From Muribaculaceae bacterium (lineage in GTDB: Bacteria; Bacteroidota; Bacteroidia; Bacteroidales; Muribaculaceae): a stretch of 51,282 nucleotides of DNA. Both the position numbers and the translations under genes were made by a program. The notes under the pieces were generated by a model. The model was not told the DNA's origin, did not search any database, and saw only the letters and a list, made by a program, of their open reading frames with translations. Positions 8,387 to 15,088 of this stretch are shown here, piece after piece (within the stretch, counting starts at the first letter, position 1; the number at the start of each line of letters is the position of its first letter). Where the stretch lies: assembly GCA_017453505.1 (NCBI GenBank), contig JAFTEU010000031.1, forward strand, positions 1 through 51,282, written 5' to 3'.

Positions 8387-8419
8387 CAAATTTAAGAGCC
8401 AAAAATTTTCTGACCCAAA
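8387..8419 (-). promoter_or_regulatory. promoter of the XRE regulator gene
   Basis: On the minus strand TTTG (8416-8419), 21 nt spacing and TAAATTTG (8387-8394) fit the Bacteroidota consensus. The -33 box is part of a 17-base sequence repeated at 9420-9436. Confidence 0.6.
8403..8419. repeat. 17-base direct repeat, copy 1
   Basis: AAATTTTCTGACCCAAA, identical to 9420-9436 in the same orientation. This copy supplies the -33 box (minus-strand TTTG) of the XRE promoter. Confidence 0.6.
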
Positions 8420-8831
8420 CCAGCGATCAGGGATACCCCACAAAATCGCTCAAACTCTTCCCAAAATCATAAAAACGACTATTTGCGTTTTTTAATTTTG
8501 GGATTGCAAATTTAGAATGATTTTTTGAATCGACCAAATTTAAAAACGAAAATTTTAAAATTTACAATTATTTTTTTCAAAAAACGCTGTTTTTGACCTA
8601 ATTTGATTAGTAAATATATTTATTTAAAGTAATTCTATATATATCACTGCCCAATAAGCTGATTTTCTTATGTTTACATATTTATCAATTGTGCGATTTT
8701 ACCGAATTTCAGCTTGCGCATCAATTCTATATAGTAAAACTAGATGTTTTTATTGTAATTTGCTGGTTTTCAGTGCGTTATAACATATGCAAATAAAAGT
8801 TAATGCCATTTTTGATGATTTTGTAAACTTT

Positions 8832-8854
8832 ACGGGTGTAAATTCCCGTTTTTT
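8832..8854 (+). terminator. short hairpin with T run in the AT-rich gap
   Basis: ACGGG (8832-8836) pairs with CCCGT (8845-8849) across an 8-nt loop and is followed by a run of T. It resembles a small intrinsic terminator, but the stem is only 5 bp and no plus-strand gene precedes it. Confidence 0.3.
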
Positions 8855-9419
8855 AAGCGCCGGTCTCATTTGCAAACACCAATCCAAGACCAAAAACAGA
8901 CAATTTCCACTCCCACCCTGCCGTTTGAAAACGCAAACTGGAGACTGTTTCCAAAGCAAAATCATCCGTTGGTAAATTACCAATTTTGATTTTCTGAGAG
9001 CTCAACTCGATTTCCTTGCGATATTTTTCATCGATGTCTAACATTGGCCGAAATTTCAGAATTCTACCTTCCCCAGCAGAAATAATGATTTTCCAAATTT
9101 TGACAAATTCGCTTTATTCATCGGCTCTCACAATCTATTTTCATTAATAATAATTGCTCTATTCTATCACTTCAAAAAACTAAAAAACACCCTATTTTAA
9201 CCGTTTTTTCTGGATTCAATGCCTCTAAGAGCCGAAATAGGCCAAAATGCGACTTTTTGACCAAAATTTTAAGGTATTGAACAAACCTAGACAAGACCTC
9301 TTCTTCCCCACTCCACAAGCACTTAAGCCACCTCCAGGCTACCCATTGATGGGAAGATTTATCCAAATTTTATAACCCGATTGCTGGCCCATGAGCATCG
9401 TTTTTTGCACTCAGATGCG

Positions 9420-9436
9420 AAATTTTCTGACCCAAA
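9420..9436. repeat. 17-base direct repeat, copy 2
   Basis: Exact repeat of 8403-8419, about 1 kb away at the other end of the AT-rich gap. No -7 element is placed correctly for this copy. Confidence 0.6.
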
Positions 9437-9570
9437 AATCGTGTGATTTTTGTTTTTTGCCGCTTTTACCCCACTCCACCAGGTCCATAAATGAATGAGA
9501 AACGGCACCTCATCATCCAATAATTTGTCCATGACTGACACTAGATGTCACTCCTGAAAACATGACAAAC

Positions 9571-9608
9571 GCACCGCGACCCATGCAGTATGACATGAAT
9601 CGCGGCGC
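9571..9608 (-). terminator. probable terminator of uvrA
   Basis: GCACCGCGA (9571-9579) pairs with TCGCGGCGC (9600-9608): nine pairs, one of them a G-T wobble when read on the minus strand. It sits 33 nt past the uvrA stop and is followed on the minus strand by GTTTGTCATGTTTTC. Confidence 0.6.
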
Positions 9609-9641
9609 AAATGTTGCATCCAGATTTTACATGAAAATCCG

Positions 9642-12476
9642 TCAGCCTTGAAGCTCTTCTTTAAGGAAACGGGCGGTCACCGATGTCGTGGACTGGGCTA
9701 CCTGTTCGGGGGTGCCACAGGCGACAACCTGTCCTCCACCCCGCCCTCCCTCGGGTCCCATGTCAATGATATAATCAGCACACTTGATCACGTCTAGGTT
9801 ATGCTCGATGACAATGACAGTATTACCTTTTTCCACAAGACGGTTGAGCACCCCCAGTAGCACCTTGATATCTTCGAAGTGTAATCCAGTGGTGGGCTCG
9901 TCCAAGATATAGACCGTCTTACCCGTATCCTTCTTGGCCAGCTCACACGCCAACTTCACACGCTGGCACTCGCCACCCGACAGGGTGCTCGAGGGTTGCC
10001 CCAGCTTGATGTATCCAAGACCCACATCCTGCAGCACCTTGATCTTGCGCAATATCGAGGGGACTGCATCAAAGAATTCCACCGCTTGGTTGATGGTCAT
10101 GTCGAGCACATCGGCAATCGACTTGCCCTTGAACTTGACTTCGAGCGTCTCTCGGTTGTAGCGCTTGCCGCCACATTCCTCACAGGGCACCAGCACATCG
10201 GGCAGGAAATTCATCTCGACGGCCTTATAGCCGTTACCGTTACACTTCTCGCAACGACCGCCACTGGTGTTGAACGAGAAGCGGCCCGGCTTATAGGCAC
10301 GGATCTTGGATTCAGGCAAGTTGACAAACAGGTTGCGGATGTCGGTAAACACACCGGTATAAGTAGCGGCATTGGAGCGTGGTGTGCGTCCCAGCGGAGC
10401 TTGATCGACAGTGACCACCTTGTCCACATACTCCAGACCGGTGATCGAGTCATAGGGCATCGGAGCGGTATGGGAACGGTACAGACGTTGACTCAGGATG
10501 GGCTGCAACGTGGCATTGACAAGAGTTGACTTGCCGCTGCCACTCACGCCGGTCACACAGGTGAACGTGCCCAGGGGGAAATCCACCTCGACGCCCTTGA
10601 GGTTATTGCCCCGGCATCCTGTCAGGTGCAGGGACTTGCCATTCCCTTCACGGCGCCGCGACGGTATCTCGATGGCTCGTGTCCCATTCAGGTAGTCGGC
10701 CGTGAGCGTGTGCTGCTGTAGGAGTTCATCAGGCGTACCCGCAAACACGACATGCCCACCCTTGCGGCCTGCCAGCGGGCCAATGTCAATTACATAGTCA
10801 GCCTGCAGCATCATCTCCTTGTCGTGCTCGACAACCAGAATGGTGTTGCCGTCGTCACGCAAGGTCTTCAACGAGTCAATGAGCCGTTGGTTGTCACGCT
10901 GGTGCAACCCGATAGATGGTTCGTCGAGAATGTAGAGCACATTGACCAGACGTGAGCCGATCTGGGTGGCCAGCCTGATGCGCTGGCTCTCTCCACCCGA
11001 CAATGAAGCAGAGTTGCGGTTGAGTGACATATAGTCCAGCCCCACCTCCAGCAGGAAATTGAGTCTAGAACTGATTTCCTTGACGATCTCACGGGCGATT
11101 TCCCATTGCACGGGTGTGACGTGATTGTGCAGATCGTCAACCCAGTCGCGTAGCTCGCCGATGTCCATGGCTGACAGTTCGGCAATATTCTTACCGTTAA
11201 GCTTGAAGTGCAATGCCTCCCGATTGAGGCGCGCACCACCACACTCTGGACAGACGGCACGGGAGAAGAACTGGCCGGCCCACTTCTGGGCAGCACTTGT
11301 CGCCGTGTCATCTTGCTGCATCTCGATATACTTGACCAGGCCGTCAAAGGTAAGGAAATAGTTGCTGGTGGACAAGGTCTCGGTGCGCAGGGTCAACCGT
11401 TCGTTGGTGCCATTGAGGATGTCGTTCAGTGCCTCCTCAGGCAATTCGCCCAACGGTGTGTCGAGCGTGCATCCGTATTTTTCACAGATGGCCGATATCT
11501 GCCAGAAAATCTGCGTATTCTTGTATTTTCCCAATGGCAAGATGCCCCCCCCCTTGATACTCAAGGTCATGTCGGGCATGATCTTGCTGCGGTCGATAAT
11601 GTTGACATATCCCAGACCCTTGCAATGGGGGCAGGCACCCAGTGGCGAGTTGAACGAGAAGTTGTGGGGGGCGGGCTCCAGATAGGAAAGTCCCGTAGCA
11701 GGATCCATCAGCGAGCGGCTGTAGTACCCCACCTCACCAGTCTCGGCATCCAGTATCATCAACTGGCCATTGCCTTGCTTGAAGGCCAGATCGACCGTAT
11801 CGGCCAGACGTTTCTGATCCTTGGCGGCCACCTTGAGGCGATCGACAACCAGCTCAACACTGTGGTTGACATAGCGGTCAAGTTTCATGCCGAAAGTGAT
11901 TTCGCGCAGCGTACCGTCGACACGCACATTGATATAACCCTTCTTGCGCAGGTTCTCAAACAGGTCTTTATAATGTCCCTTGCGGTTCTTGACCAGTGGT
12001 GCCAGAATGTAGATTCTGCTGCCCTGATAGCGTTCCAGAATCAAGGACAATATTTTATCGATGGTATATTTGACCATCTTCTGTCCAGACAGGTAGGAAT
12101 AAGCATCGGCAGCACGGGCATAGAGCAGTCGCAGGTAATCATAGACCTCGGTCGTCGTTCCCACCGTGCTGCGCGGATTGCGGTTCACGGTCTTCTGCCC
12201 GATAGAGATAACGGGGCATAATCCCGAAATCTTATCCACATTGGGGCGCTCCAGCATCCCCATCATGTTGCGGGCATAGGAAGAGAAGGTCTCCAGATAG
12301 CGCCGCTGCCCCTCGGCAAACACCGTATCAAATGCCAGCGACGACTTGCCACTGCCACTCAGTCCGGTGATCACACTCAGGTTATAATGAGGTATCTCCA
12401 CGTCTATGTTCTTGAGGTTGTGGACCCGGGCACCTAGCACCTCAACACAGTCAACCTCTTGACCATTTATTTTCAT
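9642..12476 (-). CDS. uvrA: excinuclease ABC subunit A, UvrA (944 aa)
   Basis: DNA-damage-sensing ATPase of nucleotide excision repair; works as a dimer with UvrB. Two ABC cassettes are present: Walker A GLSGSGKS (38-45) and GVSGSGKS (about 642), signature LSGGESQR (about 489) and LSGGECQR (about 829), with LDEPSIGLH and LDEPTTGLH D-loops. The C-terminal zinc finger is intact (CEKC and CEEC, about 740-767). The first zinc module keeps only its second pair (CPHC, about 281-284); where the first CxxC is expected the chain reads GYYSRSLMDP, and the CPxC near residue 115 is replaced by YSYLSGQKM. The essential damage-recognition finger is the C-terminal one, so activity is expected. Transcribed after, and perhaps independently of, the lytic transglycosylase. 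Confidence 0.95.
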   Translation of the reverse strand: MKINGQEVDCVEVLGARVHNLKNIDVEIPHYNLSVITGLSGSGKSSLAFDTVFAEGQRRYLETFSSYARNMMGMLERPNVDKISGLCPVISIGQKTVNRNPRSTVGTTTEVYDYLRLLYARAADAYSYLSGQKMVKYTIDKILSLILERYQGSRIYILAPLVKNRKGHYKDLFENLRKKGYINVRVDGTLREITFGMKLDRYVNHSVELVVDRLKVAAKDQKRLADTVDLAFKQGNGQLMILDAETGEVGYYSRSLMDPATGLSYLEPAPHNFSFNSPLGACPHCKGLGYVNIIDRSKIMPDMTLSIKGGGILPLGKYKNTQIFWQISAICEKYGCTLDTPLGELPEEALNDILNGTNERLTLRTETLSTSNYFLTFDGLVKYIEMQQDDTATSAAQKWAGQFFSRAVCPECGGARLNREALHFKLNGKNIAELSAMDIGELRDWVDDLHNHVTPVQWEIAREIVKEISSRLNFLLEVGLDYMSLNRNSASLSGGESQRIRLATQIGSRLVNVLYILDEPSIGLHQRDNQRLIDSLKTLRDDGNTILVVEHDKEMMLQADYVIDIGPLAGRKGGHVVFAGTPDELLQQHTLTADYLNGTRAIEIPSRRREGNGKSLHLTGCRGNNLKGVEVDFPLGTFTCVTGVSGSGKSTLVNATLQPILSQRLYRSHTAPMPYDSITGLEYVDKVVTVDQAPLGRTPRSNAATYTGVFTDIRNLFVNLPESKIRAYKPGRFSFNTSGGRCEKCNGNGYKAVEMNFLPDVLVPCEECGGKRYNRETLEVKFKGKSIADVLDMTINQAVEFFDAVPSILRKIKVLQDVGLGYIKLGQPSSTLSGGECQRVKLACELAKKDTGKTVYILDEPTTGLHFEDIKVLLGVLNRLVEKGNTVIVIEHNLDVIKCADYIIDMGPEGGRGGGQVVACGTPEQVAQSTTSVTARFLKEELQG

Positions 12477-12501
12477 GTTATGTTCAATTGTCTATATTAG
12501 A

Positions 12502-12527
12502 GCCCTTAAAGAATTAACTTTAAGGGC
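12502..12527. terminator. perfect 10-bp palindromic hairpin between transglycosylase and uvrA
   Basis: GCCCTTAAAG (12502-12511), loop AATTAA, CTTTAAGGGC (12518-12527). It lies 16 nt past the transglycosylase stop and 26 nt before the uvrA ATG. There is no strong T run on the minus strand, so it may be a partial terminator, an mRNA-stabilising structure or a protein-binding palindrome. Confidence 0.5.
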
Positions 12528-12543
12528 CTAAGAGCCTTTATTT

Positions 12544-13515
12544 CTAATCAATGACCCAATCCTTGTTGTAGACAGTGTAGGTGCGCTTGCTGCGGTACAG
12601 GTCGTCCTTCTTGGGAACGCGCACCTTATAGGTTTTGCCCGATGCATTGGTGAGCTTGGTGGAACGGATCCACGGATTAGCCTCACGCAACTGGGCATAA
12701 GTGATGCCTCTCGATTTCGCCCAATCAATCCAGCTGGGTACAGCACCGGTAACGTCAACAGTCATGTAAGATACAGGCTGATACAGCTGCTTGCGGGTAA
12801 AACGGTAACCATATCTCTTGGGTGACTCCATCACCAGTTTGTAAGCAATGATGCGGAAGACATAACGCGATGTCTCCTGGACGAGGTAAAGGTCAAACGA
12901 ATTATCCACCTTCTGCTTGGACAGTTCGTTGCTCAGTCGCTGCATGCCCGCATTGTAGCTGGCCGCGACAGTGGGCCAATGGCCATATTTCTTGTAAGCC
13001 GCCTTGAGATACTTGCAGGCAGCTACTGTAGATTTCTCGGGATCATAGCGCTCGTCCACCTCATCGCCCACCTCCAGGCCGTAGTCACGGCCAGTGCCGG
13101 CAAGCAATTGCCACATGCCGGCGGCCTTGGCGCTTGAATAGGCATTATAATCCATCGAGCTCTCGGTCACCGCCAGGTAGAGGAAGTCCAGTGGCACACC
13201 CTGCTCTTTCAATATCTTGGCCAACACAGGAAAATACCTGTTGGCACGCTTGAAGCACAATTCGGTCGTCGTCTGACCATAGATGACACTTGTCAACTCG
13301 CGGTCAAGGCGCTCGGCCATGTCTAGACGGTCAAAGCTCACATTTTCCCCCGCAAAGGTCACACTTGTCGGGATATCGGGACTTGCTGTTGTGCTGAACA
13401 CCGTTGACGATGTTGTGGAAGTCTTGCTGTATTCCCGCTTGAGCTGGCCATGCATGGTTACCGACGACATCAGCAGCAATGCGGCCATCAATAATATCTT
13501 CTTCATGTTATTCAT
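12544..13515 (-). CDS. secreted lytic transglycosylase, MltD/SLT-like (323 aa)
   Basis: Cleaves the MurNAc-GlcNAc bond of peptidoglycan in the periplasm. A signal peptide (MKKILLMAALLLMSS...MHGQ) is followed by a linker rich in Ser/Thr and then the SLT domain. The catalytic Glu is in AVTESSMDY (about residue 118 from this start), with the family motif SAKAAGMWQLLAGTGRDYGL and AASYNAGMQRL. After about residue 250 there is a region (YAQLREANPWIRSTKL...YKVRVPK) resembling a single LysM-type peptidoglycan-binding motif. I take ATG 13515 because an AAGAG lies about 10 nt upstream; ATG 13506 or 13533 are alternatives. It follows the T9SS-type gene by about 60 nt and is probably in the same operon. 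Confidence 0.85.
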   Translation of the reverse strand: MNNMKKILLMAALLLMSSVTMHGQLKREYSKTSTTSSTVFSTTASPDIPTSVTFAGENVSFDRLDMAERLDRELTSVIYGQTTTELCFKRANRYFPVLAKILKEQGVPLDFLYLAVTESSMDYNAYSSAKAAGMWQLLAGTGRDYGLEVGDEVDERYDPEKSTVAACKYLKAAYKKYGHWPTVAASYNAGMQRLSNELSKQKVDNSFDLYLVQETSRYVFRIIAYKLVMESPKRYGYRFTRKQLYQPVSYMTVDVTGAVPSWIDWAKSRGITYAQLREANPWIRSTKLTNASGKTYKVRVPKKDDLYRSKRTYTVYNKDWVID

Positions 13516-13574
13516 GTTTCTCTTGAATCTCATTTATCCACAAATTGCGGCAATCGCCGCAATCCATGTCATTA

Positions 13575-14960
13575 TCAATATCCTCCTCCCGAGCCATCGG
13601 TAGAAGTGCCTCCGGCACCTTTCTTGTAACGCAGGATTGTGATGTCGCCACGTTTCTTGTATTTCACACCGTCACTGCCCAGTGCCGTCACCACATAGTA
13701 ATAGACTCCCGTGTCAACAAGCCGTCCATTGTATCTACCATCCCAGCCTTCTCCAGGGTCGGTAAATTCACACACCAGGGTACCCCAGCGGTTGAAAATC
13801 CAGCAATGGAACTCAACGAGCGACTTGTAGGACACCTTCCAGACATCATTCACATCAGGGGTCGAACCTGGCGAAAAGATGTTGGGACACTCCAGTTGGC
13901 TCTCGCTCACCATGATGGTGTAGTATTGCTCGCCGGTAACCACGTCTTCGCCATAGTTACGACAGGTTCCCGCAGCGTTATCCACCACATAGCGCATATA
14001 ATAGGTACCCCACTCATCAAACGTGTAATCCACCACGTCTTGATTATACTGGAGGATAATGTTCTCAAACTCGGGGTCGGTTGCCATTTCCCACACACGA
14101 TAGACAACCCCGTCGGTCGGATAGCCGGTAAAGATGATGTGTCGTGGAGCCGAGCCGCTCAACTGATCACTATTGGCATCTCTCTCGTTGCCATTGGTGC
14201 GAACATCCTGAAGGATGGCGGTTGTCTTGGCTCCCACAGCCTGGGTAACAAAGAGGTCGGAACAGTCGATTTCCTCCTCTTCAATGTTCCACTGCTTCAA
14301 GAACCAGTCGCCCTTGAGCTTGAACAGAGTGTTGCACAATGGGGGTGTGATTTCCATGCCCTGGTCGAGAGCCGCAAAAGAATCAATCGCCTCTACCTGC
14401 ACCCAGCTGGTGGTGACGGTGTCCCACTCCAGCGTGTTATAAATCAACTCAATCTTGCGGTCAAGCACCTGGCGGTGACCATTGATTTCATAATAAGGAA
14501 TGGCGTCTCCACGACCGTCAACATTGAATGTGAGCAGGTTACACGGCTCCTCGTTGTTGATAAACATATCGTTCAGCTCCAGGTAGTAGTCGGCATAGTT
14601 TACCACCCAGCAATAAAAGGGGGTAGTGCCTTCGGTGATGACATAACCCTTGTTGGGAACAATCTTATCCAGCGTAGTTGCCATACCATTCCAGCGGACA
14701 CCGGAAACAGGCTCGTCAACGCGGTTGCCGTTGACGTAGTCATAGTTTTCCCATTTCGCCGGCTCGCTGGTCGCAGAGTTGAAGGCCATACTCACCCCTT
14801 CAATATCATACACGACATAGATCTTGTTCAGGCTGGTATGGTTATTTGATAAGGTGATCTCAATGGGAGGATAGTTTCCATAACCGGTAAACTCCACCTG
14901 GCCGCTCACCGACAACAAGGCCAGCGCGGCAGCCATGAGCGAAATCATTCTCTTGTTCAT
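13575..14960 (-). CDS. T9SS-associated protein with gliding-motility C-terminal domain (461 aa)
   Basis: Exported protein with a signal peptide (MNKRMISLMAAALALLSVSG). The middle carries beta-sandwich-like repeats and no catalytic motif I recognise. The C-terminal 85 residues match the gliding-motility-associated (CHU_C / type B T9SS sorting) domain: CPNIFSPGSTPDVNDVWK, then FNRWGTLVCEF, GWDGRYNGRLVDTGVYYYVV, and KRGDITIL. The expected function is a cell-surface or secreted structural protein exported by the type IX system. An extra Gly/Ser-rich tail of about 18 residues follows the sorting domain. The frame extends three codons to a GTG at 14969, but ATG 14960 gives a normal signal peptide. 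Probably cotranscribed with the lytic transglycosylase. Confidence 0.82.
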   Translation of the reverse strand: MNKRMISLMAAALALLSVSGQVEFTGYGNYPPIEITLSNNHTSLNKIYVVYDIEGVSMAFNSATSEPAKWENYDYVNGNRVDEPVSGVRWNGMATTLDKIVPNKGYVITEGTTPFYCWVVNYADYYLELNDMFINNEEPCNLLTFNVDGRGDAIPYYEINGHRQVLDRKIELIYNTLEWDTVTTSWVQVEAIDSFAALDQGMEITPPLCNTLFKLKGDWFLKQWNIEEEEIDCSDLFVTQAVGAKTTAILQDVRTNGNERDANSDQLSGSAPRHIIFTGYPTDGVVYRVWEMATDPEFENIILQYNQDVVDYTFDEWGTYYMRYVVDNAAGTCRNYGEDVVTGEQYYTIMVSESQLECPNIFSPGSTPDVNDVWKVSYKSLVEFHCWIFNRWGTLVCEFTDPGEGWDGRYNGRLVDTGVYYYVVTALGSDGVKYKKRGDITILRYKKGAGGTSTDGSGGGY

Positions 14961-15036
14961 TGTGCGCACTTGATATTTCTTTATTTAAATATATAACGTG
15001 TAGCCCCGCTGGTTATTGCCCCGACCGGGAAACAAT

Positions 15037-15072
15037 TCCATAACAACAGGCCAACTGCGGCACCTGTTATGG
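15037..15072 (-). terminator. possible terminator after the BspA-like gene
   Basis: CCATAAC (15038 onward) and a downstream AGG pair with CCTGTTATGG (15063-15072), leaving a 3-nt bulge. On the minus strand a weak TTGTTTCC follows. It is 17 nt past the BspA-like stop. Confidence 0.4.
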
Positions 15073-15088
15073 GACCCATCACAGCCTA

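Larger units (their letters stand above)
8345..9641. other. AT-rich gene-free gap of 1.3 kb
   Basis: No convincing gene. The longest frames are 60-77 codons, overlap each other on both strands and have no recognisable domain or start signal. Base composition is far more AT-rich than neighbouring genes. Contents I can name: the XRE promoter at the left end; two copies of a 17-base word (AAATTTTCTGACCCAAA at 8403-8419 and 9420-9436); several looser CCAAAATTTT / TTTTTGACC words between; a short hairpin with a T run at 8832-8854; and the uvrA terminator at 9571-9608. It may be a decayed insertion, an unrecognised RNA locus, or a scaffold region. Confidence 0.6.

Noticed and set aside
8750-9541. 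Small overlapping frames of 60-77 codons in the AT-rich gap
   Set aside because: Overlap on both strands, no domains, and no supported start sites; treated as non-coding.
11208-12221. 337-codon open frame antisense to uvrA
   Set aside because: uvrA motifs are unambiguous on the other strand.
13545-14849. 434-codon open frame antisense to the T9SS-type gene
   Set aside because: The sense strand carries a signal peptide and a CHU_C domain; the antisense product has no coherent features.
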